Source: Mangrovimonas sp. TPBH4
GTDB lineage: Bacteria; Bacteroidota; Bacteroidia; Flavobacteriales; Flavobacteriaceae
Assembly (NCBI RefSeq): GCF_001280505.1
Contig: NZ_LBIO01000049.1
Span: 124,001-188,000 of the forward strand
Reading direction: 5' to 3'
Length of the DNA: 64,000 nucleotides
Positions 16,934-25,704 of this stretch are shown piece after piece; position 1 is the first letter of the stretch, and each line of letters begins with the position of its first letter. The translations under genes were made by a program, and so were the position numbers. The notes under the pieces are model-generated. The model had not been told where the DNA came from. It saw nothing but the letters and a program-made list of their open reading frames with translations, and searched no databases.

Positions 16934-17715
16934 TGCTCCAATTGTTTCATAAATTCAATTGCACTTTCCCCAGGACTGCTTGTTTTCATAAAGTTTTCCC
17001 CAATCAAGAACCCCGAAAACCCATAGTCCCTTAATGCTTTGATAGCCTCCACATTACTGATACCACTTTCCGACACCTTTACAAATTCATCGGGAATTCG
17101 AGCACTTAACTCTTTACTCGTTTCCAAACTCACCTCGAAAGACTTTAGATTGCGGTTGTTGACTCCCAATAAATCCAAACTGGGCATTAGGGATTTTTGA
17201 AGTTCTTCATGGTTATGGACTTCCAACAACACTTCCAATCCTAAACTTTTTGCCAATTCAGAAAATTGCCTAATTTCTTCTGAACTCAGCACTGCAGCAA
17301 TAAGTAAGATCACATCTGCACCGTAAGCTTTGGACTCCACTATTTGGTATTCATCTATTATAAATTCCTTTCGCAATAATGGCAATCCACAACTGGATCT
17401 AGCAAGAAGCAAATCATCGAGGGAACCTCCAAAATACTTTCCATCTGTCAATACCGACATTCCACAAGCCCCGGCCTTTTCATAGCCTTTGGCCACATCA
17501 AACACATTCGCATCTTGATTGATGACTGCTTTGGAAGGCGACCGCCGCTTATATTCGGCAATAATACCCGAAGCACTATTTTTCAGCCGTTCACACATGG
17601 AAACTGTAGCTCTGCCAAACAGTACAGATTGCTCCAATTGAGAAAAAGGAATGAGTCCTTTTCGGAATTGTACTTCTTGTCTTTTGTCGTTGATAATTCG
17701 TTGTAAAATATCCAT
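16930..17715 (-). CDS. trpC: Indole-3-glycerol phosphate synthase
   Basis: TrpC of 261 residues (single-function, not fused to TrpF). Catalyses ring closure to indole-3-glycerol phosphate. Visible are the N-terminal helix MDILQRIINDKRQEV, IIAEYKRRSPSK with catalytic Glu/Lys (about 50-60), SVLTD, LRKEFIIDEYQI (about 110), LLEVHN, GVNNRNL and the SESGI phosphate site near 208. The ATG at 17715 begins the family N-terminus and lies two bases after the trpD stop; a longer start at 17736 would overlap trpD without homology. Confidence 0.94.
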   Translation of the reverse strand: MDILQRIINDKRQEVQFRKGLIPFSQLEQSVLFGRATVSMCERLKNSASGIIAEYKRRSPSKAVINQDANVFDVAKGYEKAGACGMSVLTDGKYFGGSLDDLLLARSSCGLPLLRKEFIIDEYQIVESKAYGADVILLIAAVLSSEEIRQFSELAKSLGLEVLLEVHNHEELQKSLMPSLDLLGVNNRNLKSFEVSLETSKELSARIPDEFVKVSESGISNVEAIKALRDYGFSGFLIGENFMKTSSPGESAIEFMKQLEQ

Positions 17716-17717
17716 AG

Positions 17718-18710
17718 CTACTGACTTAAATCCCACAACAGGTTAAAACGCTTTAGGGCTTCACCACTCTCCAAGGATTCTTTGGCCATTCCATAACTTG
17801 TTTCCAAATCGGTGCCCTTTACCGTCGCGATGGCCATAGCAGCATTGGCACATACCACACTGTTTTGTGCCTCGGTACCCTGACCTTGCAAAATATGCAT
17901 GAATATTTTCGCAGAAGATTCCACAGAACCACCTCCGTGAATAGACTCTGAAGTTAAGGTTTGAACCCCAAACGATTCTGGAGTCACCATAAATTCAGCG
18001 TCCCTTTGCACCACTTTCGCCCTTCCGGTTAAGGAAATTTCGTCATAACCATCCAATGCATGAACGATACTATATACTTTATCTGAACCTTCGTATAAAT
18101 AACTATACAAACGCAATAATTCCAGATTAAACACCCCAACCGCTTGGTATTTAGGTTTTGCCGGATTCACCATAGGACCAAGCATATTGAAAAACGTCTT
18201 TACTCCCAATTCCTTCCTAATCGGCGCCACATTTTTCATGGCAGGATGGAATAAGGGTGCATGCAAAATGCAAATGCCCGTTTTGTCCAAACTTCGTTTT
18301 AGAAAGTTTCTTTTATTACTGAATTTGATACCTAAATGTTCCAACACATTGGAAGAGCCACTCGCCGAAGACACTCCATAATTACCATGCTTGGCTACAT
18401 TTACCCCTGCTCCTGCCGTTACAAAAGAAGCCAAGGTTGAAATATTAAACGTATGCTTACCATCGCCACCAGTACCACATAAATCTATAGCATCATAACC
18501 ATCCAAATCCACATGGATGCACAGTTCCAAAAGAGCATCCCTAAATCCCTTCAATTCTTCCACCGTGATTCCGCGCATCATATAAATGGTGACAAAAGAG
18601 GCAATTTGGCTGTTGTTATATTCTCCCTTGGAAATATTCACCAAAACCTCTTTGGCTTCCTCGCTTGAGATGTACTCCTGATTGATAAGTCTGTTTAATA
18701 TTTCTTTCAT
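17718..18710 (-). CDS. trpD: Anthranilate phosphoribosyltransferase
   Basis: TrpD of 330 residues, transferring phosphoribose from PRPP to anthranilate. The PRPP loop DLCGTGGDGKHTFNIST (about 78-94), KHGNYGVSS (about 108) and the second metal site around GYDEISLTG (about 219) are all present. Separate from TrpG, unlike the enterobacterial fusion. Third gene of the operon, 42 bases after trpG. Confidence 0.95.
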   Translation of the reverse strand: MKEILNRLINQEYISSEEAKEVLVNISKGEYNNSQIASFVTIYMMRGITVEELKGFRDALLELCIHVDLDGYDAIDLCGTGGDGKHTFNISTLASFVTAGAGVNVAKHGNYGVSSASGSSNVLEHLGIKFSNKRNFLKRSLDKTGICILHAPLFHPAMKNVAPIRKELGVKTFFNMLGPMVNPAKPKYQAVGVFNLELLRLYSYLYEGSDKVYSIVHALDGYDEISLTGRAKVVQRDAEFMVTPESFGVQTLTSESIHGGGSVESSAKIFMHILQGQGTEAQNSVVCANAAMAIATVKGTDLETSYGMAKESLESGEALKRFNLLWDLSQ

Positions 18711-18752
18711 GTGCTTAAATCTTTTGTTGGAACTTGTTTTTTCTTTTAAAAC

Positions 18753-19319
18753 CTATTCTTTGATCCAATTTTCCAACATTTGTTTTCCTTGAGGCGTCAA
18801 AACAGATTCAGGATGGAACTGCACCCCTTTTACATCGTACACTTTATGACGCAAAGACATCACCTGCCCATTACTATCATAAGAGGTTGCTTCTAAACTA
18901 TCCGGCAAGTTTGGAGCCACCACCCAAGAATGGTAACGCCCAACCTCAATGGTTTTGTCCAATCCCTCAAAAAGTTGTTCATTATCCACACAAATGGTCA
19001 CTTGCGTTGAGACGCCGTGAAACACGGTTTCCAAATTGATCAAACTTCCGCCAAAAACTTCGCCGATGGCCTGTTGCCCCAAGCACACCCCAAGAATACT
19101 TTTGCTTGGTGCATACTTTTGGATGATTGGCTTTAATAAACCGGCCTCATCAGGAATTCCCGGCCCTGGAGACAACAATATTTTATCGAAAGGGGCAACA
19201 TCTTCCAAACTAAGTTGGTCATTTCGTATTACCGTTACCTCACAATCCAAGTCTTCCAAATAATGGACAAGGTTGTAGGTAAAGCTGTCATAATTGTCAA
19301 TGACTAAAATCTTTTTCAT
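18753..19319 (-). CDS. trpG: Anthranilate synthase component II (glutamine amidotransferase)
   Basis: Class I glutamine amidotransferase of 188 residues supplying ammonia to TrpE. Catalytic triad residues are visible: nucleophile Cys in GVCLGQQAIGEVFGG (about 79), His and Glu in VQFHPESVLTP (about 170-172). The oxyanion motif LSPGPGIPDEAG is at about 50. The size fits a stand-alone TrpG; it might also serve PabA function, but its place between trpE and trpD points to tryptophan. Confidence 0.95.
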   Translation of the reverse strand: MKKILVIDNYDSFTYNLVHYLEDLDCEVTVIRNDQLSLEDVAPFDKILLSPGPGIPDEAGLLKPIIQKYAPSKSILGVCLGQQAIGEVFGGSLINLETVFHGVSTQVTICVDNEQLFEGLDKTIEVGRYHSWVVAPNLPDSLEATSYDSNGQVMSLRHKVYDVKGVQFHPESVLTPQGKQMLENWIKE

Positions 19320-19355
19320 TTCTCTATTCGTTAATTCTGAATATGTTTTTAATTC

Positions 19356-20759
19356 TTATATGTTTTCTGCAAGTTCAAGCGCCTTGTTTAAAGCACCCAA
19401 CTTGTTATAAACTTCCTGTAATTCGGTTTCTGGAACCGATTTGGAAACCAGTCCCGCACCTGCTTGCCAATGCAATACATGATCCTTGCTCACAAAGGTG
19501 CGAATCATAATGGCATGGTTAAAATTCCCTTCAAAATCCATAAACCCAATGGCACCGCCGTAAAACTCCCTACTTGTTTTTTCGTATTTCTCAATCAACT
19601 GCATGGCCATATGCTTTGGTGCTCCCGTAAGCGTCCCTGCGGGAAAGGTATCTGCCACAATCTGCATGGTTTGGGTATAGGCGTGCTTTTCGCCAATAAC
19701 CTTACTTACCAAATGGATGACATGTGAGAAAAACTGAATTTCCCTATAAGTTTCCACCTTTACATCACTTCCATGGCGACTCAAATCATTGCGCGCCAAA
19801 TCTACAAGCATGACGTGCTCACTATTTTCCTTGATATCATTGGCCAATTGTCTTGCCAATTGGGCGTCTTCCTCATCATTTCCAGTTCTCTTAAAGGTAC
19901 CTGCAATGGGATGAATTTCCGTCCGACCATCCTTGACTACCAAGTGTGCCTCGGGCGAACTTCCAAAGATTTTAAAATTTCCATAGTCAAAATAAAACAA
20001 ATATGGAGAAGGATTAATGCTTCGCAACGCCCTGTAAACATTGAATTCATCTCCCCTAAAATGTTGGGAAAATTTTTTGGACAGCACCAATTGAAACACA
20101 TCTCCCCTAGCGCAATGCTGTTTTGCCAACTCCACATTGGCCATATATTCTTCGTCGGAAAGATTGGATGCTGGTTCTCCTTCTTTGGAAAAATTGAATA
20201 CTGTATAGTTTTTGGATTGTATGAGTTGATGGATTTCATCAATATTATTTTCAGCCTCGAAACAATGGGCAAAAATATAGGCCTCATTTTTATAGTGGTT
20301 AATAGCGATGATATTTTGATATACAGCATAAAAAATATCGGGAATTCCCAAACAATCGTCCTTTTTGGAAATCTCGATATCTTCAAAAAACCTAACCGCA
20401 TCATAGCCCATATATCCAAACACCCCATTATTGATAAACTTGAACTCCCGGTTTGAATGCACCTTGAAACGATGCGTGAACTTATGAATCTTCTCTATCA
20501 CCTCATTGCTCTGCTTGATTTTATTAACCAAAACACTCCCGTCTGGAAAGGTGTGTGTTATGACATTATCCTGAACTTTAAAAGTAGCAATAGGATTACA
20601 GCAGATATAAGAAAAACTGTTGTCGCTTGCATGGTAATCGCTACTTTCCAACAAAATACTATTGGGATATTGATCCCGTATTTTGAGATACACAGATACT
20701 GGAGTAATGGTATCTGCCAGGATTTTCTTGTAGTGGGTATAGAGACTAAAGGTTTTCAT
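19356..20759 (-). CDS. trpE: Anthranilate synthase component I
   Basis: TrpE of 467 residues, converting chorismate to anthranilate with ammonia from TrpG. The chorismate-binding domain carries PSPYLFYFDYG (about 250), IAGTFKRTGNDEEDAQLA, DLARNDLSRHG (about 315), and AGTLTGAPKHMAM (about 375) with catalytic His and Glu residues conserved. The N-terminal regulatory domain has LLESSDYH near residue 34, the Leu-Leu-Glu-Ser element implicated in tryptophan feedback binding. I use the ATG at 20759: the 16 codons upstream belong to the leader after the attenuator. First structural gene of trpEGDCFBA. Confidence 0.95.
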   Translation of the reverse strand: MKTFSLYTHYKKILADTITPVSVYLKIRDQYPNSILLESSDYHASDNSFSYICCNPIATFKVQDNVITHTFPDGSVLVNKIKQSNEVIEKIHKFTHRFKVHSNREFKFINNGVFGYMGYDAVRFFEDIEISKKDDCLGIPDIFYAVYQNIIAINHYKNEAYIFAHCFEAENNIDEIHQLIQSKNYTVFNFSKEGEPASNLSDEEYMANVELAKQHCARGDVFQLVLSKKFSQHFRGDEFNVYRALRSINPSPYLFYFDYGNFKIFGSSPEAHLVVKDGRTEIHPIAGTFKRTGNDEEDAQLARQLANDIKENSEHVMLVDLARNDLSRHGSDVKVETYREIQFFSHVIHLVSKVIGEKHAYTQTMQIVADTFPAGTLTGAPKHMAMQLIEKYEKTSREFYGGAIGFMDFEGNFNHAIMIRTFVSKDHVLHWQAGAGLVSKSVPETELQEVYNKLGALNKALELAENI

Positions 20760-20781
20760 AATATTGGATAATTCATGATAT

Positions 20782-20812
20782 AAAAAAAGGCCTGTCGTGA
20801 ACGACAAGCCTT
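20782..20812 (-). terminator. Attenuator terminator of the trp operon
   Basis: On the minus strand AAGGCTTGTCG and CGACAGGCCTT form 11 pairs (one T-G) around a TTCA loop, followed by seven T. It lies between the leader peptide and trpE, 22 bases before the trpE ATG, so it can only act as a conditional terminator. A 7-base segment TTCACGA (loop plus 3' arm) can instead pair with TCGTGAA at the end of the leader peptide. Confidence 0.85.
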
Positions 20813-20841
20813 GATATTGTGTTTTAAATATACAAAAGGGT

Positions 20842-20904
20842 CTAATTCACGAAAACTGCATTTCGGGAACTCCACCACCATGTATTATTTAAAATTGTTT
20901 GCAT
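20842..20904 (-). CDS. trpL: trp operon leader peptide with three consecutive Trp codons
   Basis: Frame of 20 codons plus TAG on the minus strand: MQTILNNT, then TGG TGG TGG at 20880-20872, then SSRNAVFVN. A Trp triplet in a chance 20-codon frame just before trpE is very unlikely. Right after the Trp codons TTCCCGAAA can pair with TTTCGTGAA (8 of 9 pairs, six-base loop), and this second arm can alternatively pair with TTCACGA in the downstream terminator. That is the order of a classical ribosome-mediated attenuator: stalling at scarce Trp-tRNA frees the second arm and prevents termination. Confidence 0.85.
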   Translation of the reverse strand: MQTILNNTWWWSSRNAVFVN

Positions 20905-20921
20905 TGTTTGTTATTGAATTT

Positions 20922-20952
20922 CAAAGATATAAATGTTCTCTTGTTTTTCAAA
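20922..20952 (-). promoter_or_regulatory. Promoter of the trp leader and operon
   Basis: On the minus strand TTTG at 20952-20949, a 19-base spacer, and TATCTTTG at 20929-20922 match the Bacteroidota promoter consensus. The -7 element ends 17 bases before the leader-peptide ATG, so the leader is transcribed ahead of the terminator. Confidence 0.8.
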
Positions 20953-21068
20953 TTTTTTATCAAAAAAAGTAATTCACGGGGAAAGAACAGTCTACAGACC
21001 ACCGCTACTTGCCCTTAATTTTTTGTTAAAAAATTAGTTCCTATAAATGCTCTTTATAACTTTAGCTA

Positions 21069-21593
21069 ATGAAAAAGATTTTAATTTTTATTGTCCTATT
21101 GGGCATGTTCTCTTGCCAAAACAGCAAATCCAAGGAACCAATTGCTGAGAACACTACGGCAGAGGAAAAGCCATATACTTTAGAAGTCCATAATTTTGAA
21201 GGCATTCAACCTTACCTCACTACCAATGACTATAAAACCTATGTGGTGAACTTTTGGGCTACTTGGTGCGCTCCCTGTGTAAAAGAACTCCCCTATTTTG
21301 AACAATTGAGAACTAACTTTAAAGACAAGAATGTGGAAGTCATTTTAATAAGCCTTGATTTTCCGAATCAATACGAATCGAAATTGATCCCTTTTATTGA
21401 AAAGAACAAATTACAGTCTAAAGTTGTCGCTTTAAACGATCCAGATTCCAACTCTTGGATTCCAAAAGTAAGCGACGCTTGGACTGGTGCCTTGCCCGCC
21501 ACTTTAATCTTTAACGCCAAGGATCGTAAGTTTTTTGAAAAATCATTTGATTATACCGAATTAGAAACCGAACTTCAACACTTTATAAACTAA
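21069..21593 (+). CDS. TlpA-like thioredoxin-fold lipoprotein
   Basis: Protein of 174 residues with a lipoprotein signal ending MFSC (Cys16) and a thioredoxin fold with WCAPC at 66-70, cis-Pro in GALPATLIF near residue 143. TlpA/ResA-type proteins reduce disulfides in the envelope, for example in cytochrome c maturation. Five bases separate it from the next redoxin gene and a DsbD-type electron donor is encoded 1.7 kb downstream, so a common thiol-reducing pathway in the periplasm is likely. Exact client unknown. Confidence 0.85.
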   Translation: MKKILIFIVLLGMFSCQNSKSKEPIAENTTAEEKPYTLEVHNFEGIQPYLTTNDYKTYVVNFWATWCAPCVKELPYFEQLRTNFKDKNVEVILISLDFPNQYESKLIPFIEKNKLQSKVVALNDPDSNSWIPKVSDAWTGALPATLIFNAKDRKFFEKSFDYTELETELQHFIN

Positions 21594-21598
21594 TTATT

Positions 21599-22210
21599 AT
21601 GAAAACAATGAAACTTTTATTTGCCTTTGTTGCCGTTTTATCCCTTTCGGCCTTTACCTCTGTTACAACAGAGCCAGGGTATAGCGTGGGAGACATGGCA
21701 ACAGATTTTAAACTGGAAAATATTGACGGACGAATGATCTCCCTGTCCGATTACAACAATACCAAAGGATTTATCGTAGTCTTTACGTGTAATACCTGTC
21801 CATATGCGGTTGCCTACGAGGACCGCATCAATGACCTGAACAAAAAATACGCCCAAAAGGGATATCCTGTTATCGCTATCATGCCTAACAATACCGATAT
21901 CAAACCTGGAGATAATTTGGAAGCCATGAAGGTTAGAGCCCAAGAAAAAGGCTTTACATTTCCTTATTTAATTGATAAAAATCAAGAAATCTTCCCTCAA
22001 TATGGAGCTACCAAGACCCCTCATGTATATGTGCTTCAAAAAACCGACAAAGGAAATCAAGTAAAATATATTGGTGCCATAGATGACAACTATCAAGATG
22101 CGTCTGCCGTTACCACCAAATATGTAGAAAATGCAGTTGATGCTCTTTTACAAGGAAAAGACATCAAGGAGCCGCACACCAAAGCTATTGGATGCTCTAT
22201 CAAGATTTAA
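21599..22210 (+). CDS. Exported AhpC/TSA-type redoxin
   Basis: Protein of 203 residues with an N-terminal signal sequence (about 1-24) and a redoxin domain. The active site reads FTCNTCPYA with C64 and C67; the Cys-Asn-Thr-Cys-Pro form is typical of a flavobacterial thioredoxin-family protein related to peroxiredoxins but with a CxxC motif. KTPHVYVL near 150 provides the cis-Pro loop, and AIGCSIK at the C-terminus adds a third Cys, usual in this family. Probably a periplasmic thiol oxidoreductase or peroxidase. Same transcript as the TlpA-like gene; an intrinsic terminator follows. Confidence 0.8.
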   Translation: MKTMKLLFAFVAVLSLSAFTSVTTEPGYSVGDMATDFKLENIDGRMISLSDYNNTKGFIVVFTCNTCPYAVAYEDRINDLNKKYAQKGYPVIAIMPNNTDIKPGDNLEAMKVRAQEKGFTFPYLIDKNQEIFPQYGATKTPHVYVLQKTDKGNQVKYIGAIDDNYQDASAVTTKYVENAVDALLQGKDIKEPHTKAIGCSIKI

Positions 22211-22233
22211 TACCTAACATCCTTAAAAATAAG

Positions 22234-22266
22234 AATCCGGAGTGTAACACTTCGGATTTTTTTTCG
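22234..22266 (+). terminator. Intrinsic terminator after the redoxin pair
   Basis: AATCCGGAGT / ACTTCGGATT (one G-T pair) with a short GTAAC loop, followed by eight T. Confidence 0.85.
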
Positions 22267-22315
22267 TCTATATGGTAAAGAAAAGTTAATTTTGTAGTTC
22301 TAAAAATACAAAAGA

Positions 22316-22633
22316 ATGGCAGATTTAACACAAGAAGAATGGGCTGAACAGCTATCCCAAGACAATAACGCTGTGGTATTGGACGTTAGAACCCAAGACG
22401 AGGTTGATGAAGAAGGGATTATCCCAAATGCGATACATATTGACATCTACAAAGGCCAAGGATTTATTTATGAATTGGAAAACTTGGACAAAAGTAAAAG
22501 CTATTATGTGTATTGCCGATCTGGAAACCGAAGTGGCCAAGCTTGCGCCATCATGAACCAGTTGGGGTTTGAAAAAACCAACAATCTGTTGGGTGGCTTC
22601 AGCGAATGGGCTGGAGATGTGACGTCCGTCTAA
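22316..22633 (+). CDS. Single-domain rhodanese, cytoplasmic
   Basis: Rhodanese-fold protein of 105 residues without a signal peptide. The active-site loop is YCRSGNRS with Cys67, and VVLDVRTQDEVDEEG (about 20-34) is the conserved CH2A-like motif. It transfers sulfane sulfur via a Cys persulfide. The similar but lipid-anchored rhodanese follows 12 bases downstream, so the two form a cytoplasmic/envelope pair. TAATTTTG at 22287-22294 is a possible -7 element but lacks a clear -33 partner. Confidence 0.88.
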   Translation: MADLTQEEWAEQLSQDNNAVVLDVRTQDEVDEEGIIPNAIHIDIYKGQGFIYELENLDKSKSYYVYCRSGNRSGQACAIMNQLGFEKTNNLLGGFSEWAGDVTSV

Positions 22634-22645
22634 ATTTAAATAAAT

Positions 22646-23050
22646 ATGAAACATGTTCTAATTATCTTAAGCTTAGCCTTGATGGTACTTTCCACAGGAT
22701 GTGGGTTGGACTCCAAAGGAGACACAGACATCAAACTGGTGACTCCCGAGGAAATGCAAACGCTTATAGAATTAGAAGATGTTCAACTTATTGATGTACG
22801 CACTCCCGAAGAACATGAAGAAGGGTATATTCCAGAATCCCAAAATATAGATTACAACTCCCCCACTTTTGAAGAGGACATTTCAAAACTGGACAAGACC
22901 AAACCTGTGATTCTCTATTGTAAATCTGGTAGACGAAGCGCCAAGTGCTCCAAAAAACTTAAGGAAGCTGGATTTGTAAAAATCTATGACTTGGATGGCG
23001 GGTTTTCCAAATGGAAACACGACGGGTTGGACATTGATATAAAGTCATAA
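22646..23050 (+). CDS. Rhodanese lipoprotein
   Basis: Rhodanese-like protein of 134 residues with a lipoprotein signal ending STGC (Cys19). After a short Gly/Asp linker the domain carries LIDVRTPEEHEEGYIPES and the active-site loop YCKSGRRS with Cys92. Envelope location suggests a role in periplasmic sulfur or persulfide handling, consistent with neighbouring TlpA-like, redoxin and DsbD proteins. It may be a duplication of the upstream cytoplasmic rhodanese, but the sequences have diverged outside the active site. Confidence 0.85.
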   Translation: MKHVLIILSLALMVLSTGCGLDSKGDTDIKLVTPEEMQTLIELEDVQLIDVRTPEEHEEGYIPESQNIDYNSPTFEEDISKLDKTKPVILYCKSGRRSAKCSKKLKEAGFVKIYDLDGGFSKWKHDGLDIDIKS

Positions 23051-23072
23051 AAAACACACTTAAAACAATCAA

Positions 23073-23103
23073 AAGGCCGAACAACGCAGTTCGGCTTTTT
23101 TTG
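23073..23103 (+). terminator. Intrinsic terminator after the rhodanese pair
   Basis: AGGCCGAAC / GTTCGGCTT stem with an AACGCA loop and a run of seven T. Confidence 0.85.
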
Positions 23104-23245
23104 TTGTATATAAGTTCATTTTAAGGCTAATTTTAAGAGTCCTTTGTGTGTTTATAAGATAAGTTCTTTTAAATTTGCCGACAACCTTATAAATATCTGT
23201 AAAAACCGATGTCTTTTTGCAGATTTTTTAAAATTATGTTACCTA

Positions 23246-25663
23246 ATGAACAAATTTTTAGCAAGCTTATTTTTTCTGGTACTGTCCATTACCGCTACCA
23301 ATGCACAAGTACTTGAACCCGTAAAATGGTCTACCGCTGTTGAAAAAATTTCCGAAACCGAGTATTATTTAGTCTCAAAAGCCACCATTGACAAAGGATG
23401 GCACCTATACTCTCAAAACGTTCCGGACAACGGTCCCATTCCTACAACATTTTCATACAACAAAACCACCAATTTTGAACTTGTCAATGAAACTTTGGAA
23501 GAAGAAGGTCATATTGTAGATGATCCTGTCTTTCAAATGAAAATCAAGTTTTTTGAAGATCATGCCGAATTTAGACAACGCATCAAAGTTCTAAATGCCG
23601 AATTGTCCTTGGTAAAAGGTGAAGTAGAATTTATGGTATGTGACGACGAGCGTTGCTTGCCCCCAAACTTCTTAGATCTTACTTTCGACCTAACAAAAAG
23701 TACTGCCGCTGCTGCAGACGAAGGCGCCATTTTCAGCAAAACAGAAGAAAACACGGCGTCTACGGCATCTAACATTATTGAACCCGTTAAATGGAGTACA
23801 ACAGTTGAGAAAGTTACCGAAGACGAATACAACTTGGTTTCTAAGGCTACTATCGATAATGGATGGCATTTGTACTCACAAAAAGTACCAGAAAATGGTC
23901 CAATCGCGACTACATTTATTTACAATGAAGATGCCACTTACCAAATTGTTGGCAATACTGTGGAGGCGGATGGCCACACGGTAAACGACCCTGTTTTCAA
24001 CATGGAAATTAAATTCTTTGAAAATGCTACCGAATTCAGGCAGCGTATCAAAGTATTGGACAACACTCTAAAAACCGTAACTGGGGAAGTAGAGTTTATG
24101 GCCTGCAACAACACACAGTGTACAGCACCTACCTATATAGATTTAAATTTCGACTTATCAAAAAGTACAGTTGCTTCAGCAGACAACTCTGCTAATATAA
24201 GCGAGTCATCCAACGAAGAGGAAAAAGGTCTTTTGGGAATTTTCTTTGTAGCCTTCCTTTCTGGCTTTGCAGCCTTATTGACCCCTTGCGTATTCCCTAT
24301 GATTCCGATGACCGTAAGTTTCTTTACCAAACAAAGTAAAAGCAAAGCTGCAGGTATTAGAAATGCTGTTATTTATGGTGTTTCAATCATTGTGATATAT
24401 GTACTTTTAGGGATTTTAGTAAGTTTAATATTTGGAGCTGATGCCCTGAATGCCCTATCCACAAACGTGTGGTTCAACCTTATATTCTTTATCTTATTAC
24501 TAGTCTTTGCAGCATCCTTTTTGGGCGCTTTCGAAATATTGCTACCTAACTCATGGGCCAATAAAGTAGATTCCCAAGCTGATAGGGGAGGCATGATCGG
24601 TATCTTTTTTATGGCCTTAGCCTTGGCTATCGTTTCGTTCTCTTGTACAGGACCAATTGTTGGAACCCTATTAGTACAAGCAGCAGCTGGAGGCAGTCAA
24701 GTAGGTCCAATTGTTGGAATGTTAGGATTCTCTCTGGCAATAGCCTTACCTTTTGCCTTGTTTGCAGCATTCCCTGGATGGTTAAACTCATTGCCTAAAT
24801 CAGGAGGTTGGTTAAATACGGTTAAGGTTGTTTTAGGATTTTTAGAATTAGCCCTTGCGTTCAAATTCTTATCCAATGCCGACTTGGTACTGCAAACACA
24901 CTTCTTGGAGCGTGAAGTATTTATCGCTATTTGGATTGCTATTTTCGGAGCTTTAGCTTTTTATCTCTTTGGAAAAATCCAATTGCCTCACGATTCGCCT
25001 ATTTCACATATTTCTGTTGGCCGATTGAGCTTAGGACTTTTAGTATTATCGTTTACGATTTATATGATTCCTGGGCTTTGGGGAGCACCTTTAAATTTAA
25101 TCAGTGCTTTTCCTCCTCCATTAGATTATAGTGAGTCTCCATACGGTGTTGGAAATTCAAAAGGCGGTGGAGCAGCTTCCGCTAGCCACGAGGACCTTCC
25201 TGATGGCGCCCATTTATTGGCTCCTCACCAAATTTTGGCCTTTAACGATTATGACAAAGGATTGGCTTATGCCAAAGAAGTTGGCAAACCGGTAATGCTT
25301 GACTTTACGGGATGGGCTTGTGTAAATTGCCGTAAAATGGAACAAAATGTTTGGGTGAAAGACAACATCTTAAACATATTGAAAAACGATGTGGTGCTGA
25401 TTTCATTATACGTTGATGACAAACGTCCGCTTCCTGAAGGTGAAGTGATGGAATCGCAATTGAAACCAGGAAAACAGTTAAAGTATATTGGTCAAAAGTG
25501 GAGCGAATTCCAAACCATTAAATACAAAACCAATACACAACCGTTTTATGTGTTGATGGATCACAACGGAGACAATTTAAACACGCCTGTTGGTTACACT
25601 CCCGACGCCGAAGAATACCATACTTGGTTAGAAAATGGTTTGAACAATTTCAAAACCGAATAA
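23246..25663 (+). CDS. dsbD: DsbD-family thiol:disulfide interchange protein with duplicated N-terminal domain
   Basis: Protein of 805 residues from the ATG at 23246, which begins a signal peptide ending NAQ (about 21). It moves electrons from cytoplasmic thioredoxin across the inner membrane to envelope thiol proteins. Two tandem DsbD-alpha domains (about 24-152 and 179-307) are clearly duplicated, offset by 155 residues: both begin EPVKWST.VEK, share KATID.GWHLYSQ and FRQRIKVL, and both keep the Cys-x5-Cys pair (VCDDERC, ACNNTQC). The transmembrane DsbD-beta domain follows (about 330-610, with TPCVFPM and SFSCTGPI Cys residues), then a thioredoxin domain with WACVNC (C692, C695). A frame start at 23144 is rejected. 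Confidence 0.9.
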   Translation: MNKFLASLFFLVLSITATNAQVLEPVKWSTAVEKISETEYYLVSKATIDKGWHLYSQNVPDNGPIPTTFSYNKTTNFELVNETLEEEGHIVDDPVFQMKIKFFEDHAEFRQRIKVLNAELSLVKGEVEFMVCDDERCLPPNFLDLTFDLTKSTAAAADEGAIFSKTEENTASTASNIIEPVKWSTTVEKVTEDEYNLVSKATIDNGWHLYSQKVPENGPIATTFIYNEDATYQIVGNTVEADGHTVNDPVFNMEIKFFENATEFRQRIKVLDNTLKTVTGEVEFMACNNTQCTAPTYIDLNFDLSKSTVASADNSANISESSNEEEKGLLGIFFVAFLSGFAALLTPCVFPMIPMTVSFFTKQSKSKAAGIRNAVIYGVSIIVIYVLLGILVSLIFGADALNALSTNVWFNLIFFILLLVFAASFLGAFEILLPNSWANKVDSQADRGGMIGIFFMALALAIVSFSCTGPIVGTLLVQAAAGGSQVGPIVGMLGFSLAIALPFALFAAFPGWLNSLPKSGGWLNTVKVVLGFLELALAFKFLSNADLVLQTHFLEREVFIAIWIAIFGALAFYLFGKIQLPHDSPISHISVGRLSLGLLVLSFTIYMIPGLWGAPLNLISAFPPPLDYSESPYGVGNSKGGGAASASHEDLPDGAHLLAPHQILAFNDYDKGLAYAKEVGKPVMLDFTGWACVNCRKMEQNVWVKDNILNILKNDVVLISLYVDDKRPLPEGEVMESQLKPGKQLKYIGQKWSEFQTIKYKTNTQPFYVLMDHNGDNLNTPVGYTPDAEEYHTWLENGLNNFKTE

Positions 25664-25667
25664 CAAC

Positions 25668-25697
25668 AAAAAAACCTCCCAATTGGGAGGTTTTTTT
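25668..25697. terminator. Bidirectional terminator between dsbD and ackA
   Basis: A-tract, ACCTCCC, AATT, GGGAGGT and T-tract: symmetrical, so it can end transcription of both convergent genes. Confidence 0.85.
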
Positions 25698-25704
25698 ATG
25701 CCTT

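Noticed and set aside
19773-20456. Open frame of 227 codons on the plus strand
   Set aside because: Antisense to trpE over its whole length, no family character; a shadow of the real gene.
23144-23245. N-terminal extension of DsbD by 34 residues
   Set aside because: It starts at GTG inside the intergenic region and would bury the clear signal peptide that begins at 23246.
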